The notes under the pieces were generated by a model. The model had not been told where the DNA came from and made no database searches. It saw nothing but the letters and a program-made list of their open reading frames with translations. The translations under genes were made by a program, and so were the position numbers. DNA of 20,173 bases, from positions 1-20,173 of the forward strand of contig JBPOIZ010000123.1 in NCBI GenBank assembly GCA_052034115.1. The letters run 5' to 3'. The stretch's first letter is position 1. Each line of letters opens with the position of its first letter. Source of the DNA: Lutibacillus sp052034115 (GTDB lineage Bacteria > Actinomycetota > Actinomycetes > Actinomycetales > Dermatophilaceae). Shown here piece by piece: positions 7,057-14,000 of this stretch.

Positions 7057-7986
7057 GTGAGCGCACCACCTGGGCGTGCGGCGCGCCATCGCGCCGGCCG
7101 TGGCGCCACCACGGCGGCACCATCGGTCGGGGCCTCGCGCGCGGCGCGCCGGATGTCCTCGGCGCGCAGTCGCAGGCTGCGGCGTTCGGTGTCGATGTTC
7201 GTCGGCCTGCTCCTCGTCGGCGCGGCTGTCGCGCGGATCGGGCAGGGTGTCGCCCCGGCCGCTGCCGATGTGGTGTCCGCCAAGCCGGCGACGCCCACGA
7301 GCGTGTCACCGACCACCCCGCGTGGTCGCAGCACCCCGTCGGGGACTGCGTCCTCCCGACCCACGTCCCTCGCGTCCTCGACGTCCGCACCGGCGAGCCC
7401 CTACCTGAAGCCGGTGCCCGGCACCATCGTCGCGGTGCCGAACATCGCGTCCGGCAAGACCCGTGTGGTGCCTGTCCCCACCTCGACACCGCCCGCAACC
7501 GGGCGGACCTTCACCTACACCGTGGAGGTCGAGGTCGGACTACCGGTCGACGCCGCGGCATTCGCCGCCGCCGTGCAGAAGACGTTGACGGACCAGCGTG
7601 GGTGGCAGGGCGTCGACGGCGTCCGGTTCGTCAACATCTCGCCCGATCAGGCTGCCCGGGGGGTCCGTCCGAACGTCCGGGTCACCCTGGCCAGCCCGGA
7701 GCTGACCAACCGATTCTGCGCCCCCCAGAACACCGGCCTGAGCAAGCTCAGCTGCTTCAACGGTGAACGGGCCACCATCAACTTCCACCGGTGGATCAAC
7801 GGCGCGACGACCTACGGCAAGGACATCGCGTCCTACCGCCAGTACGTCGTCAACCATGAGGTGGGCCATTCCCTCGGGCACGGGCACGTCGGCTGTCCCA
7901 GCCCCGGCGAGCGGGCGCCCCTCATGGTCCAACAGACCAAGTGGCTGCTCGGCTGCACCCCCTGGCCCTGGCCTCAACGGACCTGA
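7057..7986 (+). CDS. Secreted DUF3152 family putative zinc metallopeptidase
   Basis: A 309-residue exported or membrane-anchored protein. The basic N-terminus is followed by a hydrophobic segment (about 45-60), then a Ser/Thr/Pro/Ala-rich linker to about residue 135, as in envelope-tethered actinobacterial proteins. The C-terminal domain matches the DUF3152 family: FTYTVEVEVGLPVD, RFVNISPDQA, and the metal site NHEVGHSLGHGH (His267, Glu268, His271, His275/277), followed by Cys280 and PLMVQQT. The extended HExxHxxGH pattern and downstream Met resemble metzincin-type peptidases; substrate and activity are unproven. The start is GTG 7057 after a GTGAGGG-like site, 30 bases after xerC. The 3' end overlaps the convergent M23 gene by 13 bases. 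Confidence 0.85.
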   Translation: MSAPPGRAARHRAGRGATTAAPSVGASRAARRMSSARSRRLRRSVSMFVGLLLVGAAVARIGQGVAPAAADVVSAKPATPTSVSPTTPRGRSTPSGTASSRPTSLASSTSAPASPYLKPVPGTIVAVPNIASGKTRVVPVPTSTPPATGRTFTYTVEVEVGLPVDAAAFAAAVQKTLTDQRGWQGVDGVRFVNISPDQAARGVRPNVRVTLASPELTNRFCAPQNTGLSKLSCFNGERATINFHRWINGATTYGKDIASYRQYVVNHEVGHSLGHGHVGCPSPGERAPLMVQQTKWLLGCTPWPWPQRT

Positions 7987-8600
7987 CCTGCGATCGGCAG
8001 CAAGACGGCAGCGCGGCCCCCGAGCAGCACCAAAGGGTCCAGATAGGTCGAGCCCCGGCGGACTCCCCAATGCAGACACACCGGCGTGCAGTGACTCGAC
8101 TCGCCGGTGAGACGGCCCACCGGGTCGTGCGCCCTGACGCGGGTGCCCACGCCGGCGATGGCCTGGACCGGCTCCAGTGAGGTCCGCAGGCCCGCGGCGT
8201 GTGTCAAGACCATCACGGATCGGCCGGCCACCACCCCGGCGAAGGTCACCACGCCGTCAGCGGGGGAGAGGACTGTCTGGCCGACCTCGCCGCGCAGGTC
8301 CACCCCGCGATGCCCCGGGGCCCATGGGGCGGCTGGTCCCTCGAATCGACGGGCGACGTCCGCGCGCCCGTCGAGCGGCAGCTGCCAGGTGATCGACGCC
8401 GGCCCAGACATCGATCGGCGAGCGACCGCCCTGCCCGCAACGGCTCGGGATGTGAAGCCCCCAGGCCGGGCCGCAGCGGACGATCCGGACGTGGTCGCGT
8501 CGACCGCGAGGGGCAGGCACAGGGGCAGGCTGGTCAGCAGGGAGCACACGCACGGCCCAAGCCATCGGGCCCTGCCGAGTTGTCGCCGCACCGTCGCCAT
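7974..8600 (-). CDS. M23 family metallopeptidase-like envelope protein (Rv2891-like)
   Basis: Secreted LytM/M23-domain protein of 208 residues. An N-terminal hydrophobic segment (about 14-33) looks like a signal peptide or anchor. The M23 domain (about 70-195) has GHRGVDLRG (His97, Asp101), LSPADGVVTFAG, VLTHAAGLRT and CLHWGVRRG (His177), followed by TYLDPLVLL. Zinc ligands of the His/Asp/His type are kept. The usual YxHL histidine is replaced (SLEPV), and the first His of the HxH motif is Cys175, so hydrolase activity is uncertain. ATG 8600 is chosen; the frame stays open to TTG 8660 but that start is unlikely. Position between xerC and rpsB matches mycobacterial Rv2891. Confidence 0.85.
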   Translation of the reverse strand: MATVRRQLGRARWLGPCVCSLLTSLPLCLPLAVDATTSGSSAAARPGGFTSRAVAGRAVARRSMSGPASITWQLPLDGRADVARRFEGPAAPWAPGHRGVDLRGEVGQTVLSPADGVVTFAGVVAGRSVMVLTHAAGLRTSLEPVQAIAGVGTRVRAHDPVGRLTGESSHCTPVCLHWGVRRGSTYLDPLVLLGGRAAVLLPIAGQVR

Positions 8601-8651
8601 ACGGACAGGTTCGACCCCGAGGTGACGATCGCATAGCCGCCGTCGACGGCC

Positions 8652-8744
8652 TGTGGACAACGGGCCGGACGGCGTTGACGCTGTGGCTGTCGCCAGACCA
8701 CCACGGTGTGGCTGTCGCCCCGGTCTCGACGCTGTGGCTGGCCG
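8652..8744. repeat. DnaA-box plus three TGTGGCTG repeats upstream of the M23 gene
   Basis: The 155-base gap 8601-8755 holds a perfect TTGTCCACA (minus strand, 8660-8652), the actinobacterial DnaA-box consensus. It is followed by TGTGGCTGTCGCC at 8682-8694 and 8707-8719, and TGTGGCTGGCC at 8733-8743. Successive TGTGG cores are 30, 25 and 26 bases apart. The second repeat shares ACG-x-TGTGGCTGTCGCC with the first; the third shares GACGCTGTGGCTG with it. The array sits in the promoter region of the minus-strand M23 gene, just past the aminotransferase stop. Function unknown; an operator array or DnaA-type regulation is possible. Confidence 0.45.
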
Positions 8745-8755
8745 GACAGGGGAGC

Positions 8756-9916
8756 CTAGGTCGCGGCCAGCGACGCGATCCGGGCCGCGGCGTCGGCCAG
8801 CACGTCGTCGCGTTTACAGAAGGCGAAGCGCACCAACGTGCGCCCGGCCTCGACATCGTCGTGGAAGACCGACACCGGGATGGTCGCCACCTTGCACCGC
8901 TCGACGATGGCCTCGCAGAGCTCGACCCCTTCGGCCGTGGCCAGCTCCCGGGCGTCGGCGATGACGAAGTAGGTGCCTTGTGGTCGAGACACCGGCAGCC
9001 CGGCGGCGGACAGGGCCCCGCACAGGAGGTCCCGCTTGCGCTGCAGGCTCGAGGCGAGGTCGGCGTACACGTCGTCGCCCAGCCGCAGGGCGGTGGCGAC
9101 GGCAGGTTGGAAGGGGCCGGACGCCACGTAGGTGAGGAACTGCTTGACGCTGCGCACCGCCCGCACGGTATCCGGCGGACCGCTCACCCAGCCGACCTTC
9201 CATCCGGTCGCTGAGAACGTCTTGCCGGCCGAGGAGATGGTGAGGGTGTGCTCGGCCATGCCCGGCACGGTCGACACGGGCAGGTGCGGCACCCCGTCGA
9301 AGGTGATGTGCTCGTAGACCTCGTCGGCCACGACCCAGGCCCCGTGCTCCCGGGCCAGGTCCGCCACCAGCTGGAGCTCGGCGCGGGTGAAGACCTTCCC
9401 CGTCGGGTTGTGCGGGCTGTTGAGCAGGACGAGCTTGGTCCGCCGGGAGAACGCCGCTCGCAGCGCCGCCTCGTCGATGGCGAAGTCGGGGAACCGCAGC
9501 GGGACGGTGCGCCGCACGGCGCCGGCCAGCGCGATGGTCGCCGCGTAAGAGTCGTAGTACGGCTCGAAGGTCACCACCTCGTCGCCGGCCTCGCACAGGG
9601 CCAGGACGGTCGCGGCGATCGCCTCGGTGGCGCCCGCGGTCACGAGCACCTGGGAGCGGGGGTCCAGCTCGATGCCGTAGAACCGCCGCTGGTGCTCGGC
9701 CACCGCGTCGAGCAGCTCCGGCACCCCGGGCCCCGGGGGGTACTGGTTGCGCCCGCCGCGAATCGCGGCCACCGCGGCGTCGAGAAGCTCCGGCGGCCCG
9801 TCGACGTCGGGGAAGCCCTGCCCGAGGTTCACCGATCCGGTGGCCACCGCGAGTGCCGACATGTGCGCGAAGATCGTCGTCCCGAACTCGCGCATGCGAG
9901 TCACGAGGGGGTCCAT
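8756..9916 (-). CDS. PLP-dependent class I/II aminotransferase
   Basis: A 386-residue fold-type I aminotransferase. Diagnostic blocks are VNLGQGFPDVDGP (29-41), QYPPGPGVPEL, NSPHNPTGKVF (Asn170), ADEVYEHITF (Asp198, Tyr201), the PLP-lysine motif SSAGKTFSATGWK (Lys232), and the substrate-carboxylate Arg364 in LVRFAFCKRDDVL. The sequence style is closest to the group containing mycobacterial DapC (N-succinyl-diaminopimelate aminotransferase), kynurenine aminotransferase and methionine aminotransferases; the exact substrate cannot be read from sequence. The ATG 9916 start has no strong Shine-Dalgarno but follows a possible -10 element so closely that a leaderless mRNA is possible. The gene is not part of the universally conserved synteny here. 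Confidence 0.9.
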   Translation of the reverse strand: MDPLVTRMREFGTTIFAHMSALAVATGSVNLGQGFPDVDGPPELLDAAVAAIRGGRNQYPPGPGVPELLDAVAEHQRRFYGIELDPRSQVLVTAGATEAIAATVLALCEAGDEVVTFEPYYDSYAATIALAGAVRRTVPLRFPDFAIDEAALRAAFSRRTKLVLLNSPHNPTGKVFTRAELQLVADLAREHGAWVVADEVYEHITFDGVPHLPVSTVPGMAEHTLTISSAGKTFSATGWKVGWVSGPPDTVRAVRSVKQFLTYVASGPFQPAVATALRLGDDVYADLASSLQRKRDLLCGALSAAGLPVSRPQGTYFVIADARELATAEGVELCEAIVERCKVATIPVSVFHDDVEAGRTLVRFAFCKRDDVLADAAARIASLAAT

Positions 9917-9923
9917 GGACCGG

Positions 9924-9929
9924 ACCCTA
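9924..9929 (-). promoter_or_regulatory. Possible leaderless -10 element for the aminotransferase gene
   Basis: Read on the minus strand, TAGGGT (9929-9924) fits the actinobacterial TAnnnT -10 pattern. It ends seven bases before ATG 9916, the distance expected when transcription starts at the start codon. No good -35 hexamer is visible upstream, which is common in such promoters. Suggestive only. Confidence 0.3.
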
Positions 9930-9968
9930 TCGACCGGCGGCCGGGGCCGGAACCATCTCGGCGGACGA

Positions 9969-9992
9969 CCCGTCAGCCCGTCAGCCCGGCAG
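9969..9992. repeat. 8-bp tandem repeat at the 3' end of the membrane protein gene
   Basis: CCCGTCAG (9969-9976), CCCGTCAG (9977-9984) and CCCGGCAG (9985-9992) are tandem units. On the minus strand the stop codon (9983-9981) lies in the middle unit, so unit loss or gain shifts the C-terminus by a few residues. Confidence 0.7.
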
Positions 9993-11918
9993 CCCGGGAC
10001 ACGCGGTGATCCGGTAGAGCGTGTAGCGACCCCGCGAGCCCACCGGCTCGAACCCGTCGACCCCGGCCATCCTGACCATGCCGGCAGTGGTGGTCACCTG
10101 CCGGCCCCAGTAGTCCCGGGACGAGTCGACGACATACCCCACCTCCCAGTGGGTCAGCGCGGCGCACACGTCAGGCCGGCTGGCGGCCTCGCGCAGGTGC
10201 TCGCCGATGAGCGAGGCGGTCGGGTCGGCCACTGGGCCGATCGAGGTGAACACGACGTGGCGCCCGGTGAGCGGGTAGAGCAGTGCCGAGCCGTTCGACG
10301 GGTCACCGACGACAGCCACATCGAGCGGGATCGGGTCGACGAGCGCGAGAAGATCGGCCCGATCCTGCGCGGTCATGATCGTCTGGTAAGGCTCGCTGGG
10401 GTAGTAGTAGCGCTGGATGATGTCGAACCGGCCGCGAAGGGTCAGCCCCGCGGTGACGCTCACGAAGACCAGACCCACCACGACGATGCCGGCCCAGCGC
10501 CGAGCCGAGACCCAGCGGCCGACGGAGCCCCCGCTGCGCTGCGCGATCCGCCGGAACCAGCCGACCACAGTGTCGAAGCCGGCGCCGGCCAACACCGACA
10601 TCGGCAGCACGGCCAGTGCCGCGAGCCGGACTCGGTCGCTGTACCAGAAGCCGGTCAGCAGGGCCGCCCACGGGCCGTTGGTCGTCGCCGCGACGACATA
10701 CAGGGCAGCGGTGGCGAGGAACCCGGCCACCAGCCAGCGGCTCGGCCCCCGCACCAGCAGCGAGACCGCGCCCACCAGAGCAAAGGCGGTCAAGCCCCAG
10801 GCCGGATACCACTGCAGTGAGCTCGTCGCGACGGTGCGAATCGCCTCAGGGACGGTCGACGAGATGCCCCACGTGTAGCCGGCAGTGGTCGCGAAGTGGG
10901 GCGAGATCTTGGGCAGCACGAAGGCCGCGACGACGGGTGAGGCGAGGGCGGCGGCCAGCAGCGCGGTATGGCGAGCCCGGGCCGGGCCGAGCACGATCCT
11001 GCCCACCAGGGCGGTGACGACACCGGCCAGACCGAACAACGCCAGCGCAATGACCGCGTTCGGGTGGGCCAGGGCCAGGCCAGGCAGTGCCGCCACCGTC
11101 GCCACCACCTCGACGCTGCCCGCCCGGCGCCAGGCCGTCCCGGTGCTCTCGTCACGGATGGCCCGCACCGCGAGCACCGCCAACGCCATCACCCCGGGGA
11201 GGGCGGACTGGCCGACGAGATTGGGCCACAGGACGCCCCACCCCATAAGGATCGGGGGATAGACGCTGCTCGCCGCGACCGCCAGCCCGGTGCCGACGAC
11301 GGAAGCGGGTCGGCCCCGGAACACGACGTGGGCCAGAGCCACCATGGTCAGCGGCCAGATGAGCGTCGCACTGACCAGCGCGACGACATTGAGCAGAACG
11401 TCGGTCGAGGTGCCGGTCAGCTGATGCACGAGCATCGCCAGGTCGTGGATCAGGCTGGGATAGCCGATGAGCAGCGAGCTGCCGTTGCCGGCGTCGAGGT
11501 AGACCTGCAGCCGGATGAGGTGGAACACCGCATCGGGGGAGTCGACGAGTTCGTCGGGGGTCCCGATCGCGAGCATGGCGGGTATGGCGGTGCAGGCCAC
11601 GACGGCCGCGGCCACCGAAAGCCCGAGACGGATGCCGGTGCGGTCCACGTGCTGTGCGGTCGGCAGTCTGCGCCCGACCCACCAAGCGAGGACCGCGCCC
11701 ACGGCGAGCATGAGGGCGGCGGTGAGCGGGTTCCACGGAGCCCGCAGCAGCGGTGCAGCGACCGCCCCTCCGGCGAGGACGGTGAAGGAGAGCGCCGGTG
11801 CGGCGCCGGCCAGCGGCATACCTCGTAGTCCGAGCAACCACCCGACGAGAGCACCCGGCAGGAGGACCAGCGCGACGGTGGCGGCCAGCGCGGGCACGGC
11901 GGGCAGCCACGCCGACAT
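9981..11918 (-). CDS. Large polytopic membrane protein, DUF6541-like (GT-C-like)
   Basis: A 645-residue integral membrane protein with many hydrophobic segments (about a dozen) through residue 500, then a soluble region of about 140 residues. It resembles the actinobacterial DUF6541 family: a DSPDAVFHLIRLQ block after the first membrane cluster (His133), YPSLIHDLAMLVH, and in the C-terminal part VVGDPSNGSALLYPLTGRHV, a CAALTHWEVGYVVD stretch and YRITACPG. The acidic/His loop and overall layout recall GT-C glycosyltransferases that use polyprenyl-phosphate sugars, so a role in envelope glycan assembly is plausible but unproven. A strong AGGAGG site (minus strand, 11928-11923) lies four bases from ATG 11918. 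The gene diverges from rpsB. Confidence 0.82.
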   Translation of the reverse strand: MSAWLPAVPALAATVALVLLPGALVGWLLGLRGMPLAGAAPALSFTVLAGGAVAAPLLRAPWNPLTAALMLAVGAVLAWWVGRRLPTAQHVDRTGIRLGLSVAAAVVACTAIPAMLAIGTPDELVDSPDAVFHLIRLQVYLDAGNGSSLLIGYPSLIHDLAMLVHQLTGTSTDVLLNVVALVSATLIWPLTMVALAHVVFRGRPASVVGTGLAVAASSVYPPILMGWGVLWPNLVGQSALPGVMALAVLAVRAIRDESTGTAWRRAGSVEVVATVAALPGLALAHPNAVIALALFGLAGVVTALVGRIVLGPARARHTALLAAALASPVVAAFVLPKISPHFATTAGYTWGISSTVPEAIRTVATSSLQWYPAWGLTAFALVGAVSLLVRGPSRWLVAGFLATAALYVVAATTNGPWAALLTGFWYSDRVRLAALAVLPMSVLAGAGFDTVVGWFRRIAQRSGGSVGRWVSARRWAGIVVVGLVFVSVTAGLTLRGRFDIIQRYYYPSEPYQTIMTAQDRADLLALVDPIPLDVAVVGDPSNGSALLYPLTGRHVVFTSIGPVADPTASLIGEHLREAASRPDVCAALTHWEVGYVVDSSRDYWGRQVTTTAGMVRMAGVDGFEPVGSRGRYTLYRITACPGLPG

Positions 11919-11962
11919 TGCGCCTCCTGACCACGGTGATTTCCGCGGGCCGCCACCTCGGC

Positions 11963-11990
11963 CCTAGACTGGGACGCACGTCAGTCTAGG
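11963..11990. promoter_or_regulatory. 9-bp perfect dyad between the divergent DUF6541-like gene and rpsB
   Basis: CCTAGACTG (11963-11971) and CAGTCTAGG (11982-11990) are perfect reverse complements with a 10-base spacer. Each arm contains TAGACT, a fair TAnnnT -10 hexamer, on opposite strands. The dyad could therefore be two face-to-face -10 elements or an operator controlling both directions. I find no convincing -35 element for either. There is no T-tract, so it is not a typical terminator. Confidence 0.5.
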
Positions 11991-12033
11991 CACCGTCCAT
12001 CGGTGGTTGCGGCTGGCGATTTCGCGCGTCTTC

Positions 12034-12136
12034 CCGCCGGCTTCGGCCGGGGGCGCACCACGGCAGTCCGGACCTGGTCCGGCGCGGTGCGTCGCAGGCG
12101 CCAGGGTCGGGGCACCGCCTCGACAACGAACTGTCG
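12034..12136 (+). promoter_or_regulatory. Structured 5' leader of rpsB with alternative stems
   Basis: The sequence before rpsB predicts several hairpins. CCGGC-TTCG-GCCGG (12037-12050) is a UUCG tetraloop stem. CCGGA-CCTGG-TCCGG (12068-12082) is a second hairpin, enclosed by CGCACC (12054-12059) pairing with GGTGCG (12086-12091). The same GGTGC strand, as GCGGTGC (12084-12090), can instead pair with GCACCGC (12112-12118). CGACA/TGTCG (12121-12136) forms a further small stem before the ribosome binding site AGGA (12151-12154). Mutually exclusive pairing suggests a switch such as feedback by S2, which is known to regulate its own operon in E. coli; the link here is inference. Confidence 0.45.
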
Positions 12137-12160
12137 GACCGAGAGAAAGCAGGACACGGC

Positions 12161-13129
12161 ATGGCCGTCGTCACCATGCGCCAGCTCCTCGAGAGCGGCG
12201 TCCACTTCGGGCACCAGACCCGCCGGTGGAACCCCAAGATGAAGCGCTTCATCATGACCGAGCGCAATGGCATCTACATCATCGACCTGCAGCAGTCGCT
12301 GACCTACATCAACACCGCCTTCGACTTCGTCAAGGAGACCGTCGCGCACGGCGGTTCGATCCTGTTCGTCGGCACGAAGAAGCAGGCCCAGGAGCCGGTG
12401 GCCGACCAGGCCACCCGCGTCGGTATGCCGTACGTCAACCACCGCTGGCTCGGTGGGATGCTCACCAACTTCAACACCGTGTCCAAGCGGCTCGGCCGCC
12501 TCAAGGAGCTCGAGGAGATCGACTACGACGACGTGGCTGGCTCGGGGCGCACCAAGAAAGAGCTCCTCGTCCTGCGTCGTGAGAAGGACAAGCTCGAGAA
12601 GACCCTCGGTGGCATCCGCGACATGCAGCGGGTCCCTTCGGCGGTGTGGATCGTGGACACCAAGAAGGAGCACCTCGCCGTTGATGAGGCGCGCAAGCTG
12701 GGCATCCCGGTCATCGCGATCCTCGACACCAACTGCGACCCCGACGAGGTCGACTACAAGATCCCGGGCAACGACGACGCGATCCGTTCGGTCACCCTGT
12801 TGACCCGCGTGATTGCCGACGCCGTGGCCGAGGGCCTGGTGGCTCGCGCGGCCCGCAAGGCCGGCGTTGAGCCGGGCGTGGCCGAGGAAGAGCCGCTGGC
12901 CGAGTGGGAGCGCGAGCTGCTCGCCACCTCCGAGGCTGCCGTTGAGGTCGAGCCGGCCGCTGAGGCGCCCGCGGCCGAGGCCGTCGCCGAGGTCGAGGCC
13001 GCTGAGGCGCCTGCGGCTGAGGTCGAGGCTGCCGCTGAGGTCGAGGCTGCCGTGGAGGTCGAGGCTGCCGTGGAGGTCGAGGCTGCTGCTGACGCCGCCC
13101 CCTCGACCGACGAGGCCCCCTCCGCCTGA
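12161..13129 (+). CDS. rpsB: 30S ribosomal protein S2 with long acidic C-terminal tail
   Basis: Small-subunit ribosomal protein needed for translation initiation complexes. The 322-residue product begins with the S2 signature MRQLLESGVHFGHQTRRWNP, followed by RNGIYIIDLQQS, VGMPYVNHRWLGGMLTNF, and the late block DTNCDPDEVDYKIPGNDDA (about 189-207). The S2 core ends near residue 240. The remaining ~80 residues are an acidic Ala/Glu/Val tail built partly from tandem EVEAAx repeats; actinobacterial S2 proteins often have variable acidic tails, but this one is long. ATG 12161 follows an AGGA site six bases upstream. tsf follows after 42 bases, the usual rpsB-tsf operon. Confidence 0.97.
   Translation: MAVVTMRQLLESGVHFGHQTRRWNPKMKRFIMTERNGIYIIDLQQSLTYINTAFDFVKETVAHGGSILFVGTKKQAQEPVADQATRVGMPYVNHRWLGGMLTNFNTVSKRLGRLKELEEIDYDDVAGSGRTKKELLVLRREKDKLEKTLGGIRDMQRVPSAVWIVDTKKEHLAVDEARKLGIPVIAILDTNCDPDEVDYKIPGNDDAIRSVTLLTRVIADAVAEGLVARAARKAGVEPGVAEEEPLAEWERELLATSEAAVEVEPAAEAPAAEAVAEVEAAEAPAAEVEAAAEVEAAVEVEAAVEVEAAADAAPSTDEAPSA
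13019..13090 (+). repeat. Four tandem 18-bp repeats in the rpsB 3' end
   Basis: Units GAGGTCGAGGCTGCC plus GCT or GTG occur at 13019-13036, 13037-13054 and 13055-13072, with a last variant at 13073-13090. The second and third units are identical. They encode EVEAA followed by A or V. More degenerate GAGGCGCC-type units precede them from about 12961. The unit is a multiple of three, so copy-number change would keep the reading frame. Confidence 0.9.
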
Positions 13130-13171
13130 TCGCCATACACGAAACCAACCGAGAGCGAACGAGAACCCAGA

Positions 13172-13999
13172 ATGGCGAACTACACCGCTGCTGACATCAA
13201 GAAGCTGCGCGAGCTGACTGCCGCCGGCATGCTCGACTGCAAGAAGGCCCTCGACGAGGCCGATGGCGACATCACCAAGGCGCAGGAGATCCTGCGGGTC
13301 AAGGGCCTCAAGGGCGTCACCAAGCGCGAAGGCCGCTCGGCGTCCAACGGCCTGGTGGCCGCTGTCGCCGGGGACGGCGTCGGCACCCTGCTCGAGCTCA
13401 ACTGCGAGACCGACTTCGTCGCCAAGGGCGAGCGGTTCGTCGCCCTGGCCGACAAGGTGCTCGCCCACGCCGTCGCCATCGAGGCGACCGACGCGGCGAG
13501 CCTGCTGGCCAGCGAACTCGACGGGCAAAGCGTCCAGGCGATCCTGGACGAGGCCAACGCGACGATCGGCGAGAAGATCGAGATCCGCCGGTTGGCTCGG
13601 GTCACCGGCGACCTCGTGGTGCCCTACCTGCACCGCACCAGCCCCGACCTGCCCCCGCAGGTGGGCGTGCTCGTTGCCGCCAGCGGTGGCGACGCGGTCC
13701 TCGCCAAGGACATCGCGATGCACGTTGCCGCATTCAGCCCCACGGTCCTGAGCCGCGAGGACGTCCCGGCGGACGTCGTCGAGAACGAGCGCCGGATCGC
13801 CGAGGCGACCGCGCGGGAGGAGGGCAAGCCCGAGGCTGCGCTGCCGCGCATCGTCGAGGGCCGGGTCAACGGCTACTTCAAGGACAACGTCCTGTTGGAG
13901 CAGGCGTTCGCCAAGGACCAGAAGAAGTCCGTCACGCAGATCCTCACCGAGGCTGGTGCGCAGGTGACCGGGTTCGCCCGGTTCCGCGTCGGCGCCTGA
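13172..13999 (+). CDS. tsf: Translation elongation factor Ts
   Basis: Guanine-nucleotide exchange factor that regenerates EF-Tu-GTP. The 275-residue product has the N-terminal UBA-like domain (MANYTAADIKKLRELTAAGM, then DCKKAL; residues 1-40), then the core with the EF-Tu-contacting CETDFVAK motif (Asp81, Phe82), and the C-terminal region with FKDNVLLEQAFAKDQKKSV. The length is normal for actinobacteria. ATG 13172 gives the standard MANYTAA start; its ribosome binding site is weak, so coupling to rpsB in one transcript is likely. The following aldolase gene starts one base after the stop. Confidence 0.97.
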   Translation: MANYTAADIKKLRELTAAGMLDCKKALDEADGDITKAQEILRVKGLKGVTKREGRSASNGLVAAVAGDGVGTLLELNCETDFVAKGERFVALADKVLAHAVAIEATDAASLLASELDGQSVQAILDEANATIGEKIEIRRLARVTGDLVVPYLHRTSPDLPPQVGVLVAASGGDAVLAKDIAMHVAAFSPTVLSREDVPADVVENERRIAEATAREEGKPEAALPRIVEGRVNGYFKDNVLLEQAFAKDQKKSVTQILTEAGAQVTGFARFRVGA

Positions 14000-14000
14000 C

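Noticed and set aside
8658..8660. TTG start giving a 20-residue longer M23 protein
   Set aside because: The TTG lies inside the DnaA-box-like motif, lacks a ribosome binding site, and the extension places a basic stretch ahead of a normal signal-peptide-like start at ATG 8600.
9747..10820. 357-codon plus-strand open frame opposite the aminotransferase start and membrane gene end
   Set aside because: Shadow frame rich in Arg, Gly, His and Pro crossing two real minus-strand genes and their intergenic gap; no recognisable domain.
10968..11828. 286-codon plus-strand open frame opposite the DUF6541-like gene
   Set aside because: Antisense of a clear membrane protein; composition is typical of a shadow frame (Arg/Gly/Gln/His rich).
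11963..11990. Intrinsic terminator between the divergent genes
   Set aside because: Neither flanking gene ends here (both start outward), and no T-run follows the dyad on either strand.
12961..13090. Repeat tract in rpsB as a CRISPR or minisatellite locus
   Set aside because: Repeats are in-frame coding units without unique spacers inside a ribosomal protein gene.
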